Source of the DNA: Oscillospiraceae bacterium
GTDB lineage: Bacteria; Bacillota; Clostridia; Oscillospirales; Ruminococcaceae
Length of the DNA stretch: 56,952 bases
Assembly (NCBI GenBank): GCA_022508885.1
Contig: JAFLUG010000004.1
Span: 3,901-60,852 of the forward strand
Reading direction: 5' to 3'
Shown here: piece after piece, positions 48,482-56,436 of the stretch
Position numbering within the stretch: the stretch's first letter is position 1
How the letters are laid out: every line of letters starts with the position of its first letter
The notes under the pieces: model-generated
Databases searched by the model: none
The model's input: the letters and a program-made list of their open reading frames with translations, nothing else
Told to the model about the DNA's origin: nothing
Program-made: the position numbers and the translations under genes

Positions 48482-49879
48482 TTATTTTTTAGAATAGTCG
48501 ATATACGCAATATTTAAATCAACGTCGCCCGAAATTCCCGAGACCCTGCCCTCGCTTGAATACTGCCACACGCCGTAGCTTCCGCGATAGGCGGGTCTGG
48601 TCGTTCCCCAGTGAGCTACCCACACCTCGTATTCCGAAAGCTTTGACATATTCAGCCTGTTGTTGAGCCACGAGGCGCTTGAATATATCATCGGCGTATA
48701 GCCCGCCTTTTTTATCTCCTCGCAGAATACCGCGGCTATCCTTGTAAGCTCGTCTACGCCAAGAGCCTCCTGTGTCCTGTCCTCTATATCCAGCACGATC
48801 GGGAAATCAAGCTTGTACGGCTCGAGCGCCTCAAGGAAGAACCTCGCCTCTGTCCGCGCGCTTTCAACCGTAGTTGCCTTACAGTAATGATAAACCCCGA
48901 CCTTTATCCCCGCGCGCTGAGCTTCGGTTATGTTGTAATAAAATGTCTCGTCGGAATAATAGTCGCTTACGGACGTCCTCAGAAACGCGAAATCGACTCC
49001 CGAAGCCTTTACCCTTTTCCAGTCGATAGCTCCCTGCCAATACGAAACGTCTATTCCCCTGAGCGTTTTAGGAGAGCCTGCCGAGTCTTGCTTGCTTGCT
49101 TCCGGAGCCGCTTCCGGTTCGGCTATTCTTTCGTCAAAAACTCTTCCTGTCTTTCCCGTGACAAACTGACCGTTGAGTATATCAACAGCGCCCTCTTTGA
49201 AGGTAAGCTCGCCGGTATTGTAAATTTTTCCCGAGAGATAGATGTAGCCCTCCGCCAACACTTTAGCGTTGAGAGTTGTGTTGAACGTACCCTTTACAAA
49301 CAGTTTTCCGTTTTTCAAAACGTCGTATTTCCCCGAAATCACCGCGTTTGCGCTGTTTGAAAAGGTCGTCGGGCCGGCGTTTTCGTATCTTCCCGACTTA
49401 TACAGATTTACTTTTCCTCCGAAAACCACGGCAGAGCTTTCGTTGTTGGAAAAATCTCCCGCAAGCATAACGGTAGATTTTCTCGTCGTGACAAATTCTC
49501 CGAAGCATTCTATCCTCGAGCCTTCATAAGCCGTAAATTCTCCCGAAACGGTCACTCTCGCGCCCTGCTCGATTATCAGCGCTCCCTCAAACGTGACGGC
49601 GCCGCCGACATATATCTGAAGCTCCCCGCCTTTTCTGACAGTCAAGATAGACGTCTTGGGAAAGGAGAAGCTTTCCTCTTCGTTTATCTTGACAACGTCG
49701 TCGATATAATAGTTAGCGAACGCTGTCGGCTCGAATTCGCCCGTAAAACGCGTATAGCCGTTTTCATCGACGAGCGGCACGTCCTCCGCGGCTTGGGCGA
49801 AAGCGCGGCCGGCGAAAAACACCGACGCCGTTACGGCAAAGATAAATATCATTGCTGCTTTAAAGAAGAATTTCATCAT
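48482..49879 (-). CDS. GH25 lysozyme fused to a beta-helix wall-binding domain
   Basis: A 465-residue secreted protein. Signal peptide (1-29, AFAQA cleavage), a repeat-rich beta-helix (about 75-240) of the polymer-forming type, a Pro/Ala/Glu linker (250-270), and a GH25 muramidase domain (274-460). Catalytic D277 (RGIDVSYWQG), D364 and E366 (PIVLDIED) are intact. It cuts the MurNAc-GlcNAc bond of peptidoglycan. The order beta-helix before lysozyme is unusual, as wall-binding repeats of GH25 enzymes are usually SH3 or choline types. Ribosome site GGAGAGCGC. Confidence 0.88.
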   Translation of the reverse strand: MMKFFFKAAMIFIFAVTASVFFAGRAFAQAAEDVPLVDENGYTRFTGEFEPTAFANYYIDDVVKINEEESFSFPKTSILTVRKGGELQIYVGGAVTFEGALIIEQGARVTVSGEFTAYEGSRIECFGEFVTTRKSTVMLAGDFSNNESSAVVFGGKVNLYKSGRYENAGPTTFSNSANAVISGKYDVLKNGKLFVKGTFNTTLNAKVLAEGYIYLSGKIYNTGELTFKEGAVDILNGQFVTGKTGRVFDERIAEPEAAPEASKQDSAGSPKTLRGIDVSYWQGAIDWKRVKASGVDFAFLRTSVSDYYSDETFYYNITEAQRAGIKVGVYHYCKATTVESARTEARFFLEALEPYKLDFPIVLDIEDRTQEALGVDELTRIAAVFCEEIKKAGYTPMIYSSASWLNNRLNMSKLSEYEVWVAHWGTTRPAYRGSYGVWQYSSEGRVSGISGDVDLNIAYIDYSKK

Positions 49880-49908
49880 GCGCTCTCCGTTCGTTTTAGT
49901 TTTTCAGC

Positions 49909-51834
49909 TCAGCGGTCAGCAAGAACCTTTTCCGCTATTTCATCGAGGTAATCTGAAACTATCCCGCCGTTTTCGATTATGATATCCCCGACCAATTCAA
50001 TCGCAAGCGCGTTTATTTTCTCGAAAACCGTTTCGGCGAAAAGTCCTTTTTCCCGACAGAATTCCGCGGCGCCGCCGCTTTCGCACATCGCCGCCAGAAG
50101 CCCGCGCTCAGTCTCGGAAAGCTCTTCCGTCAATCTCTCCCAGCCGCTTTTTTCTTCCGAATGACCGCTGAGCTCGCCGGAAAATTCGGAGGTATGATAC
50201 GATATTCTCTCGGAAAACTCGTCGTCCGAAATTCGGTTTGCCATGTCCTCGATCTCGGGAAGGTTTATCTCGTTTTCCTGCTCCGCGGCTTCCTGAACGT
50301 CCGCTTCTCCGACGATAAGCTTTTTGGCTATCTCGTCCGCCTGTTCTCTTATCTCGGAGAGCTTTGATATGTCTATCTCTACCTTTTCCGCCCGATAAAC
50401 AAATTCTTCGTCCGAGCTGGCCGAAAAGTTCTTTGATGTTTTTTTGGCGGCGACAATTCCGTTTTCATCGCAGAATCTGTCCGCCGCGCGTTCGATGGTT
50501 TTCTTAAACTCCTCGTCCAGAACAACTTCCGCGGCTTTCCCGCGGTTTTTTACGTCGTTTGAAAGCATGGCGGGATTGACCTTTATTTTTCTCCCGAAGC
50601 CTGTTTTTTCACGAAGCCGAGCTTCAGCGCTTTTGAGAATAAACCCGATTATTCCCCTCTGCAAAAGCAGAGAATATTCTTCCAGAGCGGGCTCGCCGCG
50701 CTTTATGCAATAGCTTTCCTCGGGGCTTATTTTTACGGGGCGAAAGCCGTCTGTTCTGTCCAGGTTTACGACCGCGCCCGAAAACTGCCGCCACGCGTAG
50801 TCCTTTTTCATCTGACCGCAGATGATCGTATCGAGCGCGATACCTTTCGCGGAGCAATACTCCGCAAGCTCTTTCAGCACAAGCTCCAGCGCCCCGTCAA
50901 TCAGCGGCGCGGTCTTTTCGGAATAAAACGAGCTTTCTTTTATGTTGTAGGCGGAGTTTTCCGCGAGAAAGTCCAACTTGTTTTTATAGTTTCCGCGCGA
51001 AATTTCTATGGCGCTTTTCCTCGCGTTATCCTCCTTGCTGTCTTTAAGAACTTCTCTCAGGTCGGGAAATTCTCCCGAAACGTTGTTGAACGCGTAGAAA
51101 TCCTTGAGCCACCGCGGAAGGACCTCTCCGAGGTATTTCCCGCAATTCAGCTTTCCCGCGTTTTTCCAAAGCTCCAACAGCTTTGAAAACGCCTCGTCGG
51201 AAGAGCTGACGCCTATTTTATTGAGAAGCTCGTAGACGTAAAGGATCACATACGATTTGTCTGTGTCGCGGTAAACTCCGCGCCTTACGTCGCTTCTCCA
51301 TGTAAAATAAGTCCTGAGCTGAGAGTTGGACATCGCCGCGTACATCGGCGTGGTCATTCCGAAAAACGCGTTTCGGGAAAAGTCGTCCTCAACGTCGGCT
51401 ACATATTCCCCCTGAAGCACAAAGGTTATCTCCGCGCACCGCTGAACGATATATCCGTTGTGGGTGGTCTCCTTCTGCTTTCTCATTCCGAGTATCTTTT
51501 CATTTACCGCTATATCGTGCGGGGATAAATTTTCTCCGACGCTCTCGTGAGGATAGGCTATCTCGTCGGCGTCAAGCGCGAAGTCTTGTTTTCTTTCATA
51601 AGCGCCGGTTTTTCTCGGGGGAATTTTCTCCGCCTTTGCCGGATAGTCGAACGCTTCTTTTACCGCGCCGCGAATGGTACTGCGAACCTCTTTCCTTATT
51701 TCTTTCTTTACTTCACGCGTTATATCGCTGACTACGGAATCGGCGGTTTTTGACAGCATTTTGCCTATCTGCTTTTTTATCTCGTCGAGGCTCTTTCCGC
51801 CCGTGTCGATAAACTTCTTAAAATCATTGGGCAT
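49909..51834 (-). CDS. TerB_N/TerB_C-domain protein
   Basis: A 641-residue cytoplasmic protein. The TerB-N domain is recognised around residues 165-300 (MSNSQLRTYFTWRSDVRRGVY, YVILYVYELLNKIG) and a TerB-C-like domain in the last 90 residues (GWERLTEELSETERGLLAAM). The N-terminus has an amphipathic Lys/Glu helix (15-65). TerB-N/C proteins are found in tellurite-resistance-like and phage-defence islands with unclear biochemistry. It lies 21 bp after the Abi gene and 29 bp before the lysozyme gene, so all are in one operon. Confidence 0.78.
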   Translation of the reverse strand: MPNDFKKFIDTGGKSLDEIKKQIGKMLSKTADSVVSDITREVKKEIRKEVRSTIRGAVKEAFDYPAKAEKIPPRKTGAYERKQDFALDADEIAYPHESVGENLSPHDIAVNEKILGMRKQKETTHNGYIVQRCAEITFVLQGEYVADVEDDFSRNAFFGMTTPMYAAMSNSQLRTYFTWRSDVRRGVYRDTDKSYVILYVYELLNKIGVSSSDEAFSKLLELWKNAGKLNCGKYLGEVLPRWLKDFYAFNNVSGEFPDLREVLKDSKEDNARKSAIEISRGNYKNKLDFLAENSAYNIKESSFYSEKTAPLIDGALELVLKELAEYCSAKGIALDTIICGQMKKDYAWRQFSGAVVNLDRTDGFRPVKISPEESYCIKRGEPALEEYSLLLQRGIIGFILKSAEARLREKTGFGRKIKVNPAMLSNDVKNRGKAAEVVLDEEFKKTIERAADRFCDENGIVAAKKTSKNFSASSDEEFVYRAEKVEIDISKLSEIREQADEIAKKLIVGEADVQEAAEQENEINLPEIEDMANRISDDEFSERISYHTSEFSGELSGHSEEKSGWERLTEELSETERGLLAAMCESGGAAEFCREKGLFAETVFEKINALAIELVGDIIIENGGIVSDYLDEIAEKVLADR

Positions 51835-51855
51835 GGAGTCCCTCTTTTCAAAAAA

Positions 51856-52737
51856 CTAATCGCTTTCCTCTTCGCCCACATAAGCGAGCAAGATCTCCCA
51901 ATCCTCGGGAAAGCCCATATCCGAAAGCCTTATATCCCCGGCGTTTTTGTTTATCAGCCTCGATATCGGTCTTGAAACCCGCTCGTTCCAGTTCGCCTTA
52001 TTATGGAAAATCTGCTTCATGATAATGATATATCCAAACACGTCGGGCTTTAACTCTACGGGAAAATCATGGGGTGTTTTCGGCATAACGGGAAAGACAG
52101 TCGCGTAAAGCCTGTTGAAATGCGCGCAGTAGTTTCTCAGCTCGTTTAAGCAGAATATCCAGTTGTCAAGCTCGGACGAAGAACAATTATAATATTCTCC
52201 CGCAAGAGCCTTTTTATCAACATTCTGCATATCCTTGAAAAAAAACGCGAGCGTTCCGAAGGAAAACAGCTCCGCCATTACCCAGAGCGGAAATTTTCCG
52301 CCGTATTTCGCGTTGTAATGTTTTACAAAATCACGGTCGGAGTTTGACTCTACGATATTGTTTATCCTCGAGGTAAACGATTGGTGGTTGTGCTGAACGC
52401 CAAAGCTCGACGGATTAAGATATCCGAGCGCTCCGTATTTCAGAGCGTGGTAGTTTGAGATCACCGCCCGAAGCGATATCTCGACTTCCTCGAGCGCCGC
52501 CAGCAGGATACTGCGCAGCTTTCTGTCCATTTCATAAACGCGCATTATTTTATTGAACGAGGTACCTTCTTCATACTTGTGCTTGCTTACGGAAAAAGGC
52601 TCGAAATAGTTTGAAAGCCGATAGTAGTTTATGTACTTCAGTATTTCGCGCGCTTTCGCCTCGTCCTCGAAAACACAGCCGCGCTGTTTTAAAATTTTTA
52701 TCTGCTCGTTTATGGTTGCGGGTGCCTTTTCGCGCAT
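51856..52737 (-). CDS. Abi_2 (AbiD/F-type) abortive infection protein
   Basis: A 293-residue protein of the Abi_2 family, which stops phage growth by harming the infected cell. Typical stretches are TINEQIKILKQRGCVF (8-23), LKYINYYRLSNYF (33-45), the DRKLRSILLAALEEVEISLR helix (71-90) and the HEPN RNase motif R201-x4-H206 (RNYCAH). It is the first gene of the abi-terB-GH25-SecD-like operon. The trigger is not known. Ribosome site GAGGTG. Confidence 0.88.
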   Translation of the reverse strand: MREKAPATINEQIKILKQRGCVFEDEAKAREILKYINYYRLSNYFEPFSVSKHKYEEGTSFNKIMRVYEMDRKLRSILLAALEEVEISLRAVISNYHALKYGALGYLNPSSFGVQHNHQSFTSRINNIVESNSDRDFVKHYNAKYGGKFPLWVMAELFSFGTLAFFFKDMQNVDKKALAGEYYNCSSSELDNWIFCLNELRNYCAHFNRLYATVFPVMPKTPHDFPVELKPDVFGYIIIMKQIFHNKANWNERVSRPISRLINKNAGDIRLSDMGFPEDWEILLAYVGEEESD

Positions 52738-52789
52738 AAAATCACCTCAGAAGAAAAGTTGGGCTTATAACAAGAAATCGGCGTGTTAC

Positions 52790-52922
52790 AGGCTGTCGAG
52801 AAGTCCCCAGATGCACGGGATATTGCAAGCAAAATCCCTAAGCCGTGCCACGGCTAACCATCTGGTTGCCCATAAATTCAAATGTGCGGCTGACAAAGCA
52901 GAGAGGGGCTTATCGACAGTCT
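52790..52922. repeat. Interspersed repeat copy 4 (133 bp)
   Basis: Ends AGGCTGTCGA (52790-52799) and TCGACAGTCT (52913-52922). The core matches copy 2 (7065-7188) in reverse orientation, including ATGCACGGGATATTGCAAGC. It lies in the gap between gpsA and the Abi gene, 4 bp after the gpsA stop. Confidence 0.88.
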
Positions 52923-52926
52923 GTAA

Positions 52927-53928
52927 TCAGTCTATCCAATACAGCTCGCGCTCATGCTTTGATTCCCTGTTCATAAGCGCCGAAATGCTCTTTTTCGGGT
53001 CGCCGTCCTCAAAGCAAATTTTTACTATCTGCTCGATAATAGGCACGTCTACGTTGTTTTCTCTTGCAAGCCGAAAAGCCGTGCGCGCGTTTGTATAGCC
53101 CTCGACGGTCCCTACCTGAGCTACCGCCTCAGCCGCGGGCATACCTTTTCCTATAAGATTTCCCGCACGGAAATTGCGCGAGTGCTGCGATGTGCAGGTG
53201 ACGATAAGATCGCCGAAACCAGCCATGCCCGTAAAGGTTTTCCAGTTTGCACCGAGAGCCACGCCAAGGCGCGTAATCTCGGTCATTCCGCGCGTCATAA
53301 GGGCGGCCACGGTGTTGTCGCCAAGCCCCATTCCGCGGGCAATTCCGCAGCCGAGCGCTATGGGGTTTTTCAGAACTCCGCCCAGCTCGCACCCGCAGAC
53401 GTCGTCGTTTGTGTAAATTCTGTAACACTCGTTTGAGAGTGTCTGCTGGATATACTCGGCGGTCTCTTTGTCATAGGCCGCGCAGACCTCGGTCGTCGGC
53501 ACAAACCTCGCTATCTCCTCCGCGTGACATGGACCCGTTATAACGGCTATCCTGTTGTTGGGAAGTTCCTCGCGAAGAAGCTGTGAAAGCCGCTTTCCCG
53601 TGCTTTCCTCCAACCCCTTGCTGGCGTTTACAACGACTGTTTCCGGGCGGATATATTCCTTTACCGTGCGTATCGCCTCGCGGTAAAACGCCGAGGGAAT
53701 GCAGACTACGATAATATCCGCACTTGAAACGATTTTCGGGTCGGTAGTCACGCCCAATTCGTCCGGAAGCTTTACTCCCGGCAAGAGCCTTTTATGCTCG
53801 CGCTCGGCGCGGAGCTGTTCCGCTTCTGCCTCGAATTTTGTCCATGTAGTCACGTCATGGCCGTACCTTGTGTACAAAACTCCCAGAGCCGTGCCGTAGC
53901 CGCAGCCTAAAATCGCGATCTTCGCCAT
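52927..53928 (-). CDS. gpsA: Glycerol-3-phosphate dehydrogenase (NAD(P)+)
   Basis: A 333-residue cytoplasmic enzyme making sn-glycerol-3-phosphate from dihydroxyacetone phosphate for phospholipids. N-terminal Rossmann motif GCGYGTALG (8-16), VNASKGLE and ITGPCHAEEIA in the middle, and the substrate-site block LKNPIALGCGIARGMGLGDN with the catalytic lysine. The product is used by PlsY, encoded two genes upstream. Ribosome site AGAGGGAT. Confidence 0.96.
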   Translation of the reverse strand: MAKIAILGCGYGTALGVLYTRYGHDVTTWTKFEAEAEQLRAEREHKRLLPGVKLPDELGVTTDPKIVSSADIIVVCIPSAFYREAIRTVKEYIRPETVVVNASKGLEESTGKRLSQLLREELPNNRIAVITGPCHAEEIARFVPTTEVCAAYDKETAEYIQQTLSNECYRIYTNDDVCGCELGGVLKNPIALGCGIARGMGLGDNTVAALMTRGMTEITRLGVALGANWKTFTGMAGFGDLIVTCTSQHSRNFRAGNLIGKGMPAAEAVAQVGTVEGYTNARTAFRLARENNVDVPIIEQIVKICFEDGDPKKSISALMNRESKHERELYWID

Positions 53929-53963
53929 AATGATCCCTCTTCCACTTCATTATAATTGAAAGT

Positions 53964-54374
53964 TTACACCAAAAGCAGCGTCCCAACGCCTATAAGAATA
54001 CAGCCTATGAGAGACTTTGCCGTGAACTCCTCATGCAGGAAAACAAACGCCAGCACCAGAGTAATTACAACGCTGAGCTTGTCAATAGGCGCGACCTTCG
54101 AGACCTCTCCCATTTGCAGAGCTTTATAATAACACAGCCACGAGGCGCCCGTCGCCAAGCCAGACAGAATAAGAAACAGCCAGCTTTTCTTGCTGATATC
54201 CGCAATACCGTTCTGCGCGTTTGTAAGAAAAACCATACCCCACGCCAACAAAACGACAACGACCGTTCTTATGGCTGTCGCAAGGTTAGAGTCCATTTCC
54301 TCAATGCCGATCTTCGCCAATATCGAGGTAGCCGCCGCGAAAACGGCGGACAGCAGCGCATAGACCCACCACAT
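53964..54374 (-). CDS. Small EamA-type membrane transporter
   Basis: A 136-residue protein with four membrane helices, one EamA/DMT repeat (half the size of a full ten-helix transporter). WWVYALLSAVFAAATSILAKIGI and SVVITLVLAFVFLHEEFTAKSLIGCILIG are typical. It likely works as a dimer; substrate unknown. No clear ribosome site. It lies between plsY and gpsA on the same strand. Confidence 0.82.
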   Translation of the reverse strand: MWWVYALLSAVFAAATSILAKIGIEEMDSNLATAIRTVVVVLLAWGMVFLTNAQNGIADISKKSWLFLILSGLATGASWLCYYKALQMGEVSKVAPIDKLSVVITLVLAFVFLHEEFTAKSLIGCILIGVGTLLLV

Positions 54375-54436
54375 ACAGCAACCAACCCATTCGCTTCAAA
54401 TTATCGTTTACAGAAAAACAAGCCGTAATTTACTCT

Positions 54437-54481
54437 TCTGAGTGCGCATTATGCGCCTACGGCGCATAATGCGCACTCAGA
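54437..54481. terminator. Perfect 21-bp hairpin after plsY
   Basis: The arms 54437-54457 and 54461-54481 (starting TCTGAGTGCGCATTATGCGC) pair without mismatch around a 3-nt TAC loop. There is no T run on the minus strand, so it may be a repetitive palindrome that blocks or stabilises the transcript between plsY and the EamA gene. Confidence 0.7.
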
Positions 54482-54520
54482 CTTCTTTTCAAAGACTTTT
54501 TGTACACTCTGCCAAAACTT

Positions 54521-55183
54521 TTATTTTGCCTTTTCGCCGAGCTTTTTCTCGGTATGGCTCAAAAGCCGTTTTATGTTTTCGCGGTGGCGGAAAACAATAA
54601 GTCCGCCGCAAAACGCGCTGATTATTGTGTTGATGATAAACGCGGGGTCGCCGTCAATAAACATACCGTAGCAGAACGAAACGATAAAATAGCACGAAGA
54701 AGCAATGCAGCTTCCGAGAGAAACATATCTTGTAAACGACACTATGATGATGAATATGCTGAGCAGTATGCAGGCTATTCTCCAATCGTAGACAAAGATC
54801 GCCGAGATCGACGCCAGAACGCCCTTTCCGCCCTTAAACTTATAATACACCGGATAGCAGTGTCCGACAATGGACATAAACACCGCGACATTCTCTACCC
54901 ATGTCATATCAGACGCCCTATCCATTGTGTTTACGCCGCCGACAAACAAGAATATGAGCCTTACGATAAGCACCGCGATCGCCGCTTTAGAAACGTCGCC
55001 CAGCAGAACAACTCCCGCCGCGCCTTTCCCCAGAACCCGCAGAGTGTTTGTAAGTCCCGCGTTTCCGCTGCCCATTTCGCGGATATCCTTTCCTGTTTTG
55101 ACTTTAGCGACGATGATAGAGGTGTTTATGCCGCTCAGGAGATACGGCACGGCTATCATCGCGATATAGCATATCCAGATCAT
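54521..55183 (-). CDS. plsY: Acyl-phosphate:glycerol-3-phosphate acyltransferase
   Basis: A 220-residue multi-pass membrane enzyme that adds the first fatty acyl chain to glycerol-3-phosphate. The motifs GSGNAGLTNTLRVLG (38-52), GHCYPVYYKFKGGKGV (106-121) and a third loop near the C-terminus are present. It works with GpsA, encoded downstream, and begins inside the end of the preceding gene (ATGA overlap). Confidence 0.95.
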   Translation of the reverse strand: MIWICYIAMIAVPYLLSGINTSIIVAKVKTGKDIREMGSGNAGLTNTLRVLGKGAAGVVLLGDVSKAAIAVLIVRLIFLFVGGVNTMDRASDMTWVENVAVFMSIVGHCYPVYYKFKGGKGVLASISAIFVYDWRIACILLSIFIIIVSFTRYVSLGSCIASSCYFIVSFCYGMFIDGDPAFIINTIISAFCGGLIVFRHRENIKRLLSHTEKKLGEKAK

Positions 55184-55728
55184 TTTTCTCTTCCTTTTTC
55201 GTCAATATTTTCTATTGTTTTTCCGTTTATTATAAACCTTATCTGCGGATTTTTACTCTTAAAAGCCGCCGCTATAACAGCCGAGTTTTCGTCGGGATTT
55301 GTTGAAAGAGAAAGCTTTTTCCCGTTTTTAAGAGTAAGCTCCATTTTCATTATGGACTTTATCTCAACGCTCTCTGTCTCGTCAAATCTGACGAGATTTA
55401 TTTTCCGTCTCGAATAAAACAGCAAATGGTTTTCGTAAAACCGTCTGTTTCCGAGAGAAACAAATTTCCCGCCGATAATTTCATCCCTGATTTCTTTCGG
55501 GTATTTTTTCAGCTTCCCCTCAAACACCCTTGGCGCGATCAAAATAACCAATGTCATAACAAGCGCGAAGCCGCCGAACAGCCCGCACACGATAAACGCG
55601 AACCACACCCTGTCGCCTTTAAACGCTCCCGCAACAGCAAACGCCGTCACACATACCGCGGCGATCACCCAAAGCTGGATTATTACCGAGCCGTACAGCT
55701 TAAGATATTCCCTTGAGATCTCTTTCAT
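55180..55728 (-). CDS. Two-helix membrane protein of unknown function
   Basis: A 182-residue protein with two membrane helices (about 14-34 and 42-66) followed by a soluble, PH-like beta domain (85-175). Domain order is like YcxB-type proteins. It resembles the following 230-residue neighbour in layout (two helices then a strand-rich domain) and may be its paralogue. Start overlaps the previous stop (TAATG) and its end overlaps plsY. Confidence 0.7.
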   Translation of the reverse strand: MKEISREYLKLYGSVIIQLWVIAAVCVTAFAVAGAFKGDRVWFAFIVCGLFGGFALVMTLVILIAPRVFEGKLKKYPKEIRDEIIGGKFVSLGNRRFYENHLLFYSRRKINLVRFDETESVEIKSIMKMELTLKNGKKLSLSTNPDENSAVIAAAFKSKNPQIRFIINGKTIENIDEKGREK

Positions 55729-56420
55729 TACCCGGACTCTCCGCTGTCATCTTCATCGGCTTCACCGTTATCCTCAACGACATCTTCGCCGCCGTCCTCG
55801 CCGCTGTCTTCTTCGCTGTCGGAAATTCCCACTATCTCTCTGAGTATTTTCTTGTCAGTCTCGCGCGCTTTGATCTGTTCTTCGTCCGGCTCTTCGTCCT
55901 CAACGACAACATCGTCGGGTATTCTCGACTGAATTTTCTTCGCGACCTCCAAGGCTTCTTCCTTGTTTTTTGCCTTGAGCATAGCCGCCTTTTTTCCCGA
56001 GGCGAGCCATATCGCCTTTCCGATGACCGAGACTTCTCCTATCTTCGCGTAGCGGATTATCCCCCCGCCGTCCGTAAACAAAAGCAGGAAATCGGTGAGG
56101 AAAAATCTTCCGTTTTCGGAATTTGACTCGTCAAATTCGCTGATTATGGCGTTTCGGTCTTTCTCGCTTATCGCGTAGAGATGACGCTCAAGCCGCTCGG
56201 GTCTGGTTTTAAGCGCGGTTATAAGCGTTTTTACTATTACCGCCGCAAAAACGACGTAAAGCACGATAAACAGCCAATCAAACACAAATCTGTCCAAAAA
56301 CAGAATGTTCACTGCCCACATCGCTCCTATAACCGCCGCTGTCGGGATCCCTATCGCAAAAAATTTTTTCAGCCACTGTTTTTTATTGTAGGCGCGGTAT
56401 GCCTTTAATATTTTTCCCAT
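55728..56420 (-). CDS. Two-helix membrane protein with acidic tail
   Basis: A 230-residue protein: two membrane helices (about 20-40 and 46-70), a strand-rich PH-like domain (90-165) and a very acidic, low-complexity C-terminus (170-230, Glu/Asp/Gly). It lies between der and the 182-residue relative in a tightly packed operon. Function unknown. Confidence 0.7.
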   Translation of the reverse strand: MGKILKAYRAYNKKQWLKKFFAIGIPTAAVIGAMWAVNILFLDRFVFDWLFIVLYVVFAAVIVKTLITALKTRPERLERHLYAISEKDRNAIISEFDESNSENGRFFLTDFLLLFTDGGGIIRYAKIGEVSVIGKAIWLASGKKAAMLKAKNKEEALEVAKKIQSRIPDDVVVEDEEPDEEQIKARETDKKILREIVGISDSEEDSGEDGGEDVVEDNGEADEDDSGESG

Positions 56421-56436
56421 TTTATCTCCCCGAAAA

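Noticed and set aside
52631-53098. Plus-strand frame across the gpsA/Abi gap
   Set aside because: It crosses repeat copy 4 and the ends of two real minus-strand genes; no ribosome site.
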